This document shows, in pieces, positions 51,039 through 60,714 of a DNA stretch of 64,000 nt. A program made the translations under genes and the position numbers. The DNA lies in contig JAHCID010000002.1 in the NCBI GenBank assembly GCA_026129405.1, positions 806,001 through 870,000 on the forward strand, read 5' to 3'. How positions within the stretch are numbered: the first letter of the stretch is position 1; each line of letters starts with the position of its first letter. This stretch comes from a bacterium (lineage in GTDB: Bacteria > Desulfobacterota > Binatia > DP-6). A model generated the notes under the pieces. The model was not told the DNA's origin, did not search any database, and saw nothing but the letters and a program-made list of their open reading frames with translations.

Positions 51039-52493
51039 ATGAACGTCACACGACGCCAGTTCCTGCAGCGCACCGGCGCCGCGACGGCCGGCGCGCTGCT
51101 CGGCCCGGGCCTCTTCGCCCATCCCCTGGTCCGCAGCGCGATGGCCGACACCATCGGCGATCGCTACTTCATCGTGCTCTTCCTCGACGGCGGGAACGAC
51201 GGGCAGAACACCGTCATCCCGCGTTCCAACGGCAGCGCGAACCTGCGCACGCTGTACGACGGCTACCGTCGCACGGGCGGCGGCGGCATCGCCGTCCCCG
51301 CGGCGGCGCTCGCGGCCACGGCGATCGGCAACTGTCCCGGCACCGGCGCCCAGCTCGGCCTCCACCCCGGTCTCGCCGGCTTCGGCGGCAGGCCGGGCGT
51401 CGGCGGCCTGAAGGCGCTCTACGACGCCGGCAAGGTCGCCGTCATCCAGGGCTGCGGCTACCCCGACTACAGCCTCTCGCACGAGGAGTCGCGGGTGATC
51501 TGGCAGACGGGGAACCCGCTCGGGGTGCCGGGCCTGACGGGCACGGGCTGGGGCGGACGGCACCTGGCCCATCCGGCGTACGGCTACGGCGGCACGCAGG
51601 TGCCCGCCGTCACCATCGGCAGCTCGGTGGCGCCGGAGCTGCGGCAGTCGGGCACGAGCGTGCTCGCCATCGACCGCCTCGAGGACTTCGGCTTCCCGTA
51701 CGACTACGACTTCGACGACGACACCGCGACCAAGCGCGAGGCGTTCCGCCGGCTCCACCAGGATCTCGCCGCAGGCGATGCGCTGCCGAGCAAGGCCTAT
51801 CTCGGCGCCAGCGGGCATGCGACGCTCGTCAGCAGCGAGAGCTACCCGCAGCTCCACGACCTCTACCAGGCCGACCGCGCGAGCTGGAGCGCGCAGTACG
51901 ACGGCCTCGACCGCAGCACCGGCTACGACCTGCGCGAGATCGCCAAGATCATCTACGGCAGCGCGCAGGGCGTCCCGAACATCGGCGCGCGCTTCTTCGC
52001 GCTCGCCAACGGCGGCTACGACACGCACTCCGACCAGGGCGCCGCGCAGCCCACCGGGCAGCACTTCGGCCTGCTCGCCGAGATCGGCGCGGCGATCAAG
52101 ATCTTCTACGACGACGTCGCCAGCATGGGCCTCGCCCACAAGGTCTGCCTCCTCGTCTGGAGCGAGTTCGCGCGCCGCATCCCGCAGAACGACAACGGCA
52201 CCGACCACGGCTCGCAGGGGCCGATGTTCGTCGTCGGCGGCAGCGTGAACGGCGGCGTCTACGGCAATCACCCGGACATCGCGAACCTCGACTGGAACGA
52301 GAACACCGTCTATCGCCAGGCGCCCGGGCCGCACCGCTCGACGGACTTCCGCGACGTCTACGGCACCATCCTGACGCGCTGGGTGAACATGCCTCCCGCG
52401 GCCGTGGCGGCCGACATCCTCCCGGTCGACACCGAGGGGCCGGCGTCCGACTACTGGCAGACGGCCAACTTCAACCTGGGGTTCCTGCCGTAG
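51039..52493 (+). CDS. DUF1501 family protein with Tat signal
   Basis: 484 residues. Twin-arginine signal TRRQFLQRTGAATAG in the first 30 residues. DUF1501 features: VLFLDGGNDGQNTVIP, LHPGLAGF, QGCGYPDYSLSHEESRVIW, WSEFARRIPQNDNGTDHG and GTILTRW. The family has an alkaline-phosphatase/sulfatase-like fold with probable metal residues (Asp in LDGGND, His in TDHG), but no activity is proven. It is coupled to DUF1800 and ends just before the frameshifted gene. Confidence 0.93.
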   Translation: MNVTRRQFLQRTGAATAGALLGPGLFAHPLVRSAMADTIGDRYFIVLFLDGGNDGQNTVIPRSNGSANLRTLYDGYRRTGGGGIAVPAAALAATAIGNCPGTGAQLGLHPGLAGFGGRPGVGGLKALYDAGKVAVIQGCGYPDYSLSHEESRVIWQTGNPLGVPGLTGTGWGGRHLAHPAYGYGGTQVPAVTIGSSVAPELRQSGTSVLAIDRLEDFGFPYDYDFDDDTATKREAFRRLHQDLAAGDALPSKAYLGASGHATLVSSESYPQLHDLYQADRASWSAQYDGLDRSTGYDLREIAKIIYGSAQGVPNIGARFFALANGGYDTHSDQGAAQPTGQHFGLLAEIGAAIKIFYDDVASMGLAHKVCLLVWSEFARRIPQNDNGTDHGSQGPMFVVGGSVNGGVYGNHPDIANLDWNENTVYRQAPGPHRSTDFRDVYGTILTRWVNMPPAAVAADILPVDTEGPASDYWQTANFNLGFLP

Positions 52494-52495
52494 CG

Positions 52496-54165
52496 CCGTC
52501 GCCGGGCGACTACTACGTCCACGATCCGCGGGTCGTCCTCGTCCCGATCGAGCATCTCTCGGCGGCGGGGACGAGCCCTGCGTTCCGGGCCTTCGCGCAG
52601 GCCCGCGCCGGCTGGTCCCCGGACCGGCTCGACCTCCTCGACGCCGGCTTCGCGCGCTACTGGAGCCGCGGCACGGCGCTCGCGGCGCGCGCCGCCTGGG
52701 TGCCGCCACGCCGGCGGCACCTCGCGGTCGTCACCGGCGACGCGCTCGCCGTCCGGCCGTACGCGCAGCTCCTCAACACGAGCGCCTGGCTGCTCTACGA
52801 GGCCGACGTCGACCCGGCCACCTCCGATCCCGAGCTGCTGGCGTGGCTCCTGGCCCTCGGCGACCGCATGGCGGCGACGGGGGAGGTGACGCTGGCCGCC
52901 GTCCAGACCGCGGCGTGGTGGCTCGAGCGCAGCGACGCCGAGTGCGCCGCGTTCGCGGCCGCCGCACGGCGCAGCACGCGCCCCGATGCGGACGCCGTGC
53001 GGGCGACCGCGGACGCGGTGCCGTGGCTGCGCCGGCTCGCGCACGAGACGCTCCGCCCGCCGGCTCTGCTCGGCGCGCACCGGCCCGTGCCCGGCACCGG
53101 GCTCCTCGTGCCGGCGCATCTCGAGACCGAGCCGCCGGCGCTCGTGGCGCGCTGGACGACGGTCGCACGGTCGACCGTCGCCGCCTTCCAGGGACGCTGG
53201 CGCGTGCGCGACCCGGCCGTCACGGCGGCGCTGCTCGACTGGCTCGCGGGAGACGCGCCGCCGCTCCTCGTCGTCGGCGAGCGCGGGCGCATCGTGTGGG
53301 ACCCGGCGACGCCCGACCGCCTCGGCCCGCTGCGCGCCGTGCTGCGCGACGCCGACGCGGCGGCCGTCGCCGCCGTGCGCAACGATCTCGACGCGGTGGC
53401 GCGGGTGACGCGCGACTTCCGGGCGGCGGTGGTCGAGCCGTCGGCGCTGCCGGCGTCGGCCGCGGGCGCGCTCCAGCGCGGCTACGGCTACCTCCATGCG
53501 GCGCGCGGGCTCGTCGCCTACAACCTCCACGAGCCCGGCATGGAGCGGTTGCACGGGCCGCCGCTGCCCTACGCGCGGGCCATGGTCGCGGCGCGCGCGG
53601 CGCACGAGTGGGCGCACCTCGCGGACACGGCTGGGCTGGCCGTGCACGCTCGCGCCCGCGGCGTCACGCCCGCCGCGCCGCGCTGGCCGACGCCCTCGAC
53701 GCGACCATCGCCGCGGCGCCGGCGGCGCTGCACCGCACGACCGCCGCGGACCTGGCGGCGCTGGGCCGCGACGGAACGCCCGGCGCCGCGCTGGCCGAGG
53801 TCACGCTGCGCCGCCTGCCGGACTGGCGCGCGAACCTCGTCGCTCGCGCGCTGCTCGACGCGACCGAGCGCGAGACCTACGTGCGGCACAACGTGCGCCT
53901 GCTGCGCCCCGAGTATCCGCCGCCCGCGTTCTGGCGCCTGCTCGTGCGCCACCTCTTCGAGTTCCAGTACGTGCGCCCGGCGCTCGGGATGACCGCCGTG
54001 CCGGATCCGCTCGCGTTCTACCTCCATAGCACGGGCGCGGCCGACGAGCTGGCCGCGGCGGGAGCGTGCGACAGCGCCGGGTTCGTCGCGCTCGCCGACG
54101 CGGTCGCCCACTGCTGCGCGGCCTTCGCCGTCGACCCGGCACGGCTGCGGCTGCCCGCCCCCTGA
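52496..54165 (+). pseudogene. Unrecognised protein gene with frameshift and no canonical start
   Basis: Coherent protein sequence begins right after the DUF1501 stop (GDYYVHDPRVVLVPIEHL), but no ATG, GTG or TTG is in frame before GTG 52700. It reads to AHEWAHLADTAG near 53630, a HExxH metalloprotease-like motif. It then continues in a second frame, ALADALDATIAAAPAAL through LRRLPDWRANLVARALLDA to the TGA at 54165, so one indel near 53670 splits it. The two pieces would make about 555 residues. It is either a true pseudogene or a sequencing error. Its position suggests a role linked to DUF1800/DUF1501. Confidence 0.6.
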
Positions 54166-54205
54166 GCCCCCGGGCGGCGCGCCCGCTCGCGATGCCGCCG
54201 CGGCC

Positions 54206-54622
54206 TCAGCGTGCCCCCGGCACGCGCGCGAAGTGCGGCCAGGGGGCGGCGCGCGTCGTCCACAGCCAGGCGGTGAACGCCAGCCCGAAGCCGAGGTCGG
54301 GGCTGACCGCGATCAGCGCGGCCGGCGGCAGCGAGCCGTCCCGCACGCACCACGCGGTGACGCCGACGAAGCTGAGCTTGCCCGCGGCGGCGAGGGCGAC
54401 GAAGAGCCGGTCCGTCAGCCCGGTGACGGCGGTCCACAGGTAGCCCGTGCCGAAGAGGAGGACGAACACCGCGATGGTGCGCAGGTAGATCGGCGGGGCG
54501 TCGACGGGCAGGTGCGCCAGCCGGCGGACGGCGGCGACCTCCGGCAGGAAGCCGACCGCCGCGACGAGGTTCACGATCGCCGTGGCGAACAACGCGATGC
54601 GCAGCCAGCGCGGCACGAGCAT
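54206..54622 (-). CDS. Small integral membrane protein, DoxX-like topology
   Basis: 138 residues with four hydrophobic segments (LRIALFATAIVNLVAAVGFL, LRTIAVFVLLFGTGYLW, LFVALAAAGKLSFVGVTAWC, LGFGLAFTAWLW). The spacing resembles small four-helix membrane proteins of the DoxX/DUF4345 type, but the family is not certain. It is divergent from ppx, 80 bases between starts. Confidence 0.62.
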   Translation of the reverse strand: MLVPRWLRIALFATAIVNLVAAVGFLPEVAAVRRLAHLPVDAPPIYLRTIAVFVLLFGTGYLWTAVTGLTDRLFVALAAAGKLSFVGVTAWCVRDGSLPPAALIAVSPDLGFGLAFTAWLWTTRAAPWPHFARVPGAR

Positions 54623-54702
54623 CGCCGTGGTATGCGCGCCGGCGCGCCGTCAGACAACGCCTGCGACATGACTTCGCCGTCGGCGGGGAGTACCATCGCC
54701 GC

Positions 54703-56274
54703 GTGCGTCTCGCCGCGATCGACCTCGGAACCAACTCGGTGCACATGGTCATCGCCGACGTCACGCCCGACGGTCGCATCGTCGTCGTCGACCGCGTGAA
54801 GGAGATGGTCCGTCTCGGCCGCAAGGCGTTCACGACCGGTCGCCTCGCACCCGAGACCATGACGCTCGCCTCGAAGGCGCTGCGCACGTTCGGGCGGCTG
54901 GCGCGGGCGCGCAAGGTGCAGCGCCTGCGCACCGTCGCCACGAGCGCCGTGCGCGAGGCGCGCAACGGGGCGGCGTTCGTCGCCCGCCTGCGGCGCGAGA
55001 CCGGGATGCCCATCAAGGTCATCTCCGGGCTCGAGGAGGCGCGCCTGATCTTCCAGGCGGCGCGGCACGCCATCGGCCTCGAGGGCGGACCGCACCTCCT
55101 CGTCGACGTCGGCGGCGGCAGCGTCGAGCTGTCGCTGGCCTACGACGGCAAGCCGCTGTGGCTGGAAAGCCTGCCGCTCGGCGTCGCGCGTCTCACCGAC
55201 ACGTTCCTCACGAAGGATCCGCCGAGCGCGGGCCAGGTCCAGCGTCTCGAGCGCCACCTCGCGCACGAGATGGGCGCGCTCGAGCGCGCCAAGCGCGCCG
55301 GCGCGGTGCAGGCGGTGGGCACGTCGGGGACCATCAATACGCTCGTCGCCATGGCGCTGGCGGCGCGGGGCGAAGAATCGGCGCGCCTCCACGGCGCGCA
55401 CGCGACCGCGGACGAGATCGCGCGCATCCGGCGCCGCGTGCTCCAGGTGTCGGCCGCCGACCGCACCGAGCTGCCGGGCATGGATCAGAAGCGCATCGAC
55501 CTGATGCCGGCGGCGGTCGTCCTCGTCGACACCATTCTGCAGCGGGCGGGCGGGCCCGACCTCGTCGCCTGCTCGTGGGCGCTGCGCGAGGGGGTGCTGC
55601 TCGACCTGGCGGGCGTCGGCGGCCAGACGCGGACCGGCACCACCGGGGTTCGGCGGCGCTCGGTCGAGGCGCTCGCCCACCGCTGGGTCGGCGCCGACGT
55701 GCACGGGCGGCACGTCGCCGTGCTGGCCCGCCAGCTGTTCGACGCGCTCGCCGGCGACCTCGGGCTGCCCATCGAGTCGCGCGAGATGCTCGAGTACGCC
55801 GCGCTGCTGCACGACGTCGGGCGCGCCGTCGAGCACGACCGCCACCAGCGGCATACCTACTACATCGTCAAGAACAGCGAGCTGCTCGGATTCTCGCCCG
55901 TGGAGATCGAGATGCTCGCCCAGGTCGCCCGCGGACACCGCAAGCAGCCGCCGCGGCTCTCCGATCCGGAGGTCGAGGTGCTGCCGCCCGCGCGGCGGCG
56001 TATCGTGCGCGGGCTCGCGGCACTCCTGCGCGTCGCCGACGCTCTCGACCGGACCCATCAGGGTGTGATTAGCTCGCTCGACGTGTCGCGCTCCGAGGGT
56101 CGGCTCGTGATCCGGGTCGACGCGGGCGCCGAACGCGCGGAGCTCGAGCTGTGGGCCGCGGAACGACGGACAGACCTGCTGGGACGGCTGCTGGATCGCC
56201 CGGTCCTCCTGCGCGCCCGCCGCGCCAGCCGCGCGCGCGGCGAGGAACGCTTGCGGGCCCGCGCCGGACGCTGA
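54703..56274 (+). CDS. ppx: Ppx/GppA exopolyphosphatase/guanosine pentaphosphatase family
   Basis: 523 residues from GTG 54703. Actin-like phosphate loops LGTNSVHMVIADV and DVGGGSVELSLAYDG form the N-terminal half. The C-terminal half has an HD-type domain with LLHDVGRAVEHDRHQRHTYY and VARGHRK. Members remove terminal phosphates from polyphosphate or pppGpp. The next genes encode a CHAD protein, which binds polyphosphate in known cases, and a histidine phosphatase. Context therefore points to polyphosphate turnover more than pppGpp. Confidence 0.93.
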   Translation: MRLAAIDLGTNSVHMVIADVTPDGRIVVVDRVKEMVRLGRKAFTTGRLAPETMTLASKALRTFGRLARARKVQRLRTVATSAVREARNGAAFVARLRRETGMPIKVISGLEEARLIFQAARHAIGLEGGPHLLVDVGGGSVELSLAYDGKPLWLESLPLGVARLTDTFLTKDPPSAGQVQRLERHLAHEMGALERAKRAGAVQAVGTSGTINTLVAMALAARGEESARLHGAHATADEIARIRRRVLQVSAADRTELPGMDQKRIDLMPAAVVLVDTILQRAGGPDLVACSWALREGVLLDLAGVGGQTRTGTTGVRRRSVEALAHRWVGADVHGRHVAVLARQLFDALAGDLGLPIESREMLEYAALLHDVGRAVEHDRHQRHTYYIVKNSELLGFSPVEIEMLAQVARGHRKQPPRLSDPEVEVLPPARRRIVRGLAALLRVADALDRTHQGVISSLDVSRSEGRLVIRVDAGAERAELELWAAERRTDLLGRLLDRPVLLRARRASRARGEERLRARAGR

Positions 56275-56287
56275 GCGGGCGTAGCTG

Positions 56288-57271
56288 ATGGGCGGGCGGC
56301 ACGCCGCGCAGCCCGGCCCGCCGACCCCGGGACCGGACGACGATGCCCGCCGCGTGGGACGAGCCCTGGTCGCCTTCTACCTCGCGAGCTTCGCGGCGAA
56401 CGCCGAGGCGGCGCACGCGGGCGACGTCGAGGGAGTGCACCAGCTGCGCGTCGCGACCCGCCGCATCCGCGTCGCCTTGCGCCTCTTCGAGCGGTTCCTG
56501 CCCGCGGCGACGGTCGCCGCACTGATGGACGGCTTCGCCGAGCTGGGCCGCGGCATCGGCAGCGTTCGCGACCTCGACGTCCTCGCCGCCGCGATCGCCG
56601 CCGGGGCCGAGCGGCTCGACCCGGCCGCGCGCCGGGCGTTGCCGCCGCTCGCCGACTACGTCGCCGCGGAGCGGGTGCGTGCCCTCGAGGCGCTGCGCGT
56701 ACGGCTGGGCACGCCGCGCGTCCGGCGACTCCTGGCGCGAGCGGAGAAGCTCGGCGCCACAGGGCCGCGCGGTGCGCCGGTGCGGCTGGCCGAAGTCGCC
56801 CCGGCGGTCACGCGCCCGCTGCTCCGCGGCGTCGAGCGGCGGGGGAGGGCGCTCGCGTCGCGCGACGCGGTCGCGAAGGCGTCGGACGAGGCGCTGCACG
56901 AGCTGCGCGTGCGCGTGAAGCGGCTGCGCTATGCGTGCGAGGCGCTGGCCGGGCTCGATCCCGAGGCGATGGGGCCGGTGGTGGCGCGGCTGGTGACGCT
57001 CCAGGATGTCCTCGGCGACCACCAGGACGCCGTCATGCAGGCGGCGTGGCTGCACGCCGCCGCCCAGCGCACGAGCTTCCCGCCGGCCACCCTGCTCGCG
57101 ACCGGCGGGCTCCTCGCCGGGCTCGCGCGGCGCGCCCGGCGCCGCCGCCGGCGTTTCCTCGGCGCCTGGCGCCGCTTCGAACGGCGCGGCACCAAGCGGC
57201 GCGCTGCATCGAAGCCCTGGGTCCCGGCGCTCGCGCCGGCGCCACCGCCGCCCGAGGCTCCCGCGCCATGA
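56288..57271 (+). CDS. CHAD domain protein
   Basis: 327 residues. CHAD features: HQLRVATRRIRVALRLFERF near residue 50, ELGRGIGSVRDLDVL, and a second half LHELRVRVKRLRYACEAL, LQDVLGDHQDAVM. The conserved His, Arg and Lys form a positive surface shown in other CHAD proteins to bind polyphosphate. The tail is basic and Pro/Ala-rich. It begins 13 bases after ppx and its TGA overlaps the ATG of sixA (ATGA). Confidence 0.92.
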   Translation: MGGRHAAQPGPPTPGPDDDARRVGRALVAFYLASFAANAEAAHAGDVEGVHQLRVATRRIRVALRLFERFLPAATVAALMDGFAELGRGIGSVRDLDVLAAAIAAGAERLDPAARRALPPLADYVAAERVRALEALRVRLGTPRVRRLLARAEKLGATGPRGAPVRLAEVAPAVTRPLLRGVERRGRALASRDAVAKASDEALHELRVRVKRLRYACEALAGLDPEAMGPVVARLVTLQDVLGDHQDAVMQAAWLHAAAQRTSFPPATLLATGGLLAGLARRARRRRRRFLGAWRRFERRGTKRRAASKPWVPALAPAPPPPEAPAP

Positions 57272-57772
57272 TGCTCTACGTGATGCGGCACGGCGTCGCC
57301 GAGGATCGCGGCGACGGCGACGACCGCAGCCGGCGGCCTCACGCGGCGCGGGCGCCGGCGCGTGGAGCGCGCCACCGCCGGCCTGCGCGCGCTCGGGCTG
57401 TCGTTCGACGCGATCGCGACCAGCCCGCTGGCGCGCGCCGCCGAGACCGCGGCGATCGTGGCTGCCCGCCTCCCGGACGTGCCGGCGCCGCGCGAGCTCG
57501 AGGCGCTCGAGCCCGACGTCCCGGCCGCCGAGACGCTGCGCGCCCTGCGCCTGTTCGCACGCAGCCGCCACGTGCTGCTGGTCGGTCACGAGCCCAACCT
57601 CGGGCAGCTGCTCGCGCTGCTCCTCACCGGGTCGCCGGACGGCGCGGCGATCGCCCTGAAGAAGGGTGCCTGCGCCGCGGTCGAGCTCACCGCGCTCGCG
57701 CCGGGTGGCGGTGCGACGCTGCGCTGGCTGCTCCCGCCGCGCACGCTGCGGCGCCTCGGCCGGCACGGCTGA
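57268..57772 (+). pseudogene. sixA: SixA-like histidine phosphatase with one frameshift
   Basis: It starts at ATG 57268 with MLYVMRHGVAEDRGDGDD, including the RHG catalytic motif. Near 57330 the natural continuation GLTRRGRRRVERATAGLRAL is one base out of frame. From there it runs to ATSPLARAAETAAIV, LLVGHEPNLGQLL (second catalytic His) and the TGA at 57770-57772. All catalytic parts are present, so a sequencing or assembly error is as likely as a real mutation. The C-terminal frame has its own GTG at 57362. It is the third member of the ppx-CHAD-sixA cluster. Confidence 0.8.
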
Positions 57773-57782
57773 GCGGTCGGCG

Positions 57783-58676
57783 TTGCGTCCCACCGTCCAC
57801 GCCGAGGAGGTCCACGCCGTCGAGGTCGAGGACGTCCAGTACGCCGCGCCTGCGGGCGAGCGCCTGCTCGCCCGCGTCTACCGGCCGCGCGGCGGTGGGC
57901 CGTACCCGGCGCTGGTCGACGTGCACGGCGGCGCCTGGTCGCACTTCGACCGCACCGTCGACGCCAACATATGCCGCGCGCTCGCGGCGCGCGGCATGGT
58001 CGTGGTCGCGCTCGACTTCCGCCAGGCGCCCGACCACGGCTACCCGACCGCGGTCGCCGACGTCGTCGCCGGGTTGCGGTTCGTACGCGACGCGGGTGCG
58101 GAGCTGGGCGCGCTCGCGGCGCCGCCGGGGCTCGTCGGCGGCTCGAGCGGCGGGCACCTGGCACTCCTCGCCGCGCTGCGCCCGAACGCCGCCGAGTACG
58201 CGACCACGTCCTCGCTCGGGACGGCGCCGGTCGCGGCGGCGCCGCTCGCCGTCGCGTACGTGCTGGCGCTGTGGCCGGTCGCCGATCCCCTGACGCGCTA
58301 CCACTACCTGCGCGAGCGCATGACCGATCCGGTGCCGCCGCGCGATCGCTTCTTCCGTCCCGAGCACCTGAAAGCGGCCCACGACGCGTTCTTCGGCGAC
58401 GCCGCCACCATGGAGCGCGCCAGCGTGCCGCGCATCGTGGCCGCGGGCGAGCACGAGGCCCTGCCGCCGCTCTGGATCGCGCATCCCGAGCTCGACGAGA
58501 ACGTCACCCTGCCGATGTCCGAGGGATTGCGCGACGTGTGGCGGTCGGCCGGCGGCGAGGCCGCGCTCGAGGTGTTCCCGGGCGTCGGCCACTCGTTCGC
58601 GAACTTTCCGGGCGGCGCCGCGACGGCCTGCATCCGCGCGATGCAGCGCTTCGTCGCCGTGCAGCTCGCGCGCTGA
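57783..58676 (+). CDS. HSL-type alpha/beta hydrolase (esterase)
   Basis: 297 residues from TTG 57783, 10 bases after the sixA stop; no ATG or GTG is in frame nearby. HGGAW (oxyanion hole) near residue 45, nucleophile GGSSGGHLAL, and the C-terminal His in GVGHSFANFPG are in hormone-sensitive-lipase order. It is a probable cytoplasmic carboxylesterase; the substrate is unknown. Confidence 0.87.
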   Translation: MRPTVHAEEVHAVEVEDVQYAAPAGERLLARVYRPRGGGPYPALVDVHGGAWSHFDRTVDANICRALAARGMVVVALDFRQAPDHGYPTAVADVVAGLRFVRDAGAELGALAAPPGLVGGSSGGHLALLAALRPNAAEYATTSSLGTAPVAAAPLAVAYVLALWPVADPLTRYHYLRERMTDPVPPRDRFFRPEHLKAAHDAFFGDAATMERASVPRIVAAGEHEALPPLWIAHPELDENVTLPMSEGLRDVWRSAGGEAALEVFPGVGHSFANFPGGAATACIRAMQRFVAVQLAR

Positions 58677-58722
58677 GCCGCGCGGCCCCGGCCCGCGGCG
58701 TGTGGTCCGGCGCCAGGGCGCT

Positions 58723-59085
58723 TCAGCTGCCGTGCGCAACGAGGGCGGTCTTGCAGGCGTCGGAGAGCTTCGCCGCGTTCTCCTGCAGGCAGGCCTTCAC
58801 CTTCGCCTTGTCGGGGGCGGCGTCGCGACAGTACTTCACGACGTCGTCGTGGCAGGCGCTCTCCGGGTTGGTGAAGGTGGGCACGCCGACGGTCTGCTTG
58901 CAGGCGGGCGTGAGGTCCGCCGCGCGGCTTTCGAGGCAGCGCAGCAGGCGGCCGCGGCCGGGCAGGACGCCCTTGCAGTACTTCTCGACGTCCGGCCCGC
59001 AGTTGCCGAACTGGGCGGCGGCGAGCGAGGGCAGCAGCGCGAGGGTGAGGGCGGCGGCGAGGCGGGTGCGGGTCGCGTGGGTCAT
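58723..59085 (-). CDS. Secreted Cys-rich repeat protein (GLG1-like)
   Basis: 120 residues with signal peptide (LAAALTLALLPSLAAAQ) and two copies of the GLG1-type cysteine-rich repeat: CGPDVEKYCKGVLPG with CLESRAADLTPAC, and CHDDVVKYCRDAAPD with CLQENAAKLSDAC. Each repeat holds four Cys, likely two disulfides. The repeat is known from the eukaryotic Golgi protein GLG1 and from many bacterial exported proteins of unknown role. GGAGGATC precedes the ATG. Confidence 0.85.
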   Translation of the reverse strand: MTHATRTRLAAALTLALLPSLAAAQFGNCGPDVEKYCKGVLPGRGRLLRCLESRAADLTPACKQTVGVPTFTNPESACHDDVVKYCRDAAPDKAKVKACLQENAAKLSDACKTALVAHGS

Positions 59086-59147
59086 GGATCCTCCGGACGG
59101 CCTGGGTAGCCGGCCGCCGCCGGGCTTCGCAAGACGCCGCGGGGCCG

Positions 59148-60524
59148 TCACTCGTAGCGTCCGATCAGGGTCTGCTGCTCGAAGACGGGCGGCGTGTCCG
59201 GCAAAGAGCCGCCGCAGGCGTCGTCGGGCGGCGTGTAGGCGCGCGGGTCGCGCAGCATCTCCGCCGCGGCGTCGCGGATCCGGACGTCGAGGTCGAGGGG
59301 CAGGTCGGCGACGGTCTGCACACCGGCGAGGCGGGTGACGAGGGCGTCGCGCAGGCGGCGGATGGTGCAGCCCTGGTCGATGCGGGTGGCGGCGCTGATG
59401 CGCGCCTGCGACCACAGGAGACGCTTGCCCTTCGGGTCCCAGGCGAACTCGGGAATGACCCAGCCGTCGTTGCCCGTGTGCGTCAGCCGGCGCAGCGCGC
59501 CCGGCTTGAAGCGCGTGCGGCCGCGGTTCCACTGCAGCGTCAGCTCCCAGAGGTCGGTGGCCTGCTCGAAGCGGGGTTGGAGGAAGTTGTTCGCGAACAC
59601 CGAGAGGATGAGGGCGAAGTCGTAGTCGGCCGGCAGCCCGAGCAGGTGGGCCGCGGTGGTCCAGGTGTTGTGCGCGCCGGGCAGGTCGCGCGACGACATG
59701 AAGATCACGTGCTTCATGTCCGGGGTGAAGATCGCCTGCTCGTCCCAGGCGAGGTGGTCGGTGAGGCGCACCGGGCGGCACTCGCCGCGGTCGCGCTTCT
59801 TCAGATGGCAGAAGAACAGCTCCGGGTTCACCGCCGTGTCGACGGTCTCGGTGTAGAGGAAGCCCGAGCCGTCGGGTGCCCACCACTGCGTCTCGTACCA
59901 GTGCCCGTTGGCCGGGCGGACGACGCGCTCGTCGACGAGCTGCGGGCCGTTCGGCCCGTTCGGATCGAAGCGGGCGACGCGTACGTCGGACCTGCCGGTG
60001 CCGCCGGCGCTCGCGTTCCAGTTGAGCGCGGTCCAGACGATCCACTTCCCGTCCGGCGACCAGTAGGCGTGGAAGTGGTCCTCGAGGTCGCCGCTGCGGG
60101 TGAGGTTCGTCTTCTGCTGGCCGTCGGCCGTCATCACCCACACGTCCGAGCCGATGCCGCCGAAGCCCGGCGCGCCGATCGTGACGGTGTGGCCGTGCCA
60201 CGAGTGGAACAGGATCCAGCGCCCGCCCGGCTGCACGACGGGCACCTGGTGGCGTCCCTCGAGGTCGCAGGTGAGGCAGACGCGCGCCGAGCCGTCGAGG
60301 CGCGAGCGATGGATGTCGAACTCGCCGTCGCCGTCCTCGTCGCGGATGAACGCGTCGTGCCAGACGACCGTGTCGGCGTCGAGCCAGTCGACGGCCTGGC
60401 CGAGCACGAACGGCTGCTGCTCGGTGACGAAGGTACGGGGAGCGCGGTCGCGGGCCGCCGCCGTGGTGGCGACCACGAGGGCGAGGCCGGCGAGGACGAG
60501 ACGGCGGGTCGAGGGAGTCGGCAC
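59148..60524 (-). CDS. Exported PD40/TolB-like beta-propeller protein
   Basis: 458 residues from GTG 60524, with an N-terminal export signal (RRLVLAGLALVVATTAAA). Repeated propeller blades show the PD40 pattern, for example AYWSPDGKWIVWTA, QWWAPDGSGFLYTE and EFAWDPKGKRLLW. A calcium-binding-like DEDGDGEFD lies near residue 61. Cys residues are scattered. It is probably a periplasmic or surface binding protein; no catalytic domain is visible. The 190 bases upstream, shared with divergent recQ, hold no gene. Confidence 0.8.
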   Translation of the reverse strand: MPTPSTRRLVLAGLALVVATTAAARDRAPRTFVTEQQPFVLGQAVDWLDADTVVWHDAFIRDEDGDGEFDIHRSRLDGSARVCLTCDLEGRHQVPVVQPGGRWILFHSWHGHTVTIGAPGFGGIGSDVWVMTADGQQKTNLTRSGDLEDHFHAYWSPDGKWIVWTALNWNASAGGTGRSDVRVARFDPNGPNGPQLVDERVVRPANGHWYETQWWAPDGSGFLYTETVDTAVNPELFFCHLKKRDRGECRPVRLTDHLAWDEQAIFTPDMKHVIFMSSRDLPGAHNTWTTAAHLLGLPADYDFALILSVFANNFLQPRFEQATDLWELTLQWNRGRTRFKPGALRRLTHTGNDGWVIPEFAWDPKGKRLLWSQARISAATRIDQGCTIRRLRDALVTRLAGVQTVADLPLDLDVRIRDAAAEMLRDPRAYTPPDDACGGSLPDTPPVFEQQTLIGRYE

Positions 60525-60714
60525 TGCGCGTGGCTAGCAAGTCGCCCGCGCTCCTGGCAACCGGCGGCGACTGCGCAGCCATCGCTACCGTGCAGTCGGC
60601 CGCGGGTCGCTTGCGCTCGGCGGCGCGAGCGCGTAGCCGGGCCCACGTCCCGTGCAGGTTCCGATCGTAGCGATTTCCCCGACGCCCGCCGCGCACTAGA
60701 CTCCGCTCCCGCCG

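Noticed and set aside
52451-53647. Minus-strand open frame opposite the frameshifted gene after DUF1501
   Set aside because: Arg/His-rich shadow. The plus-strand frames show coherent protein sequence such as AHEWAHL.
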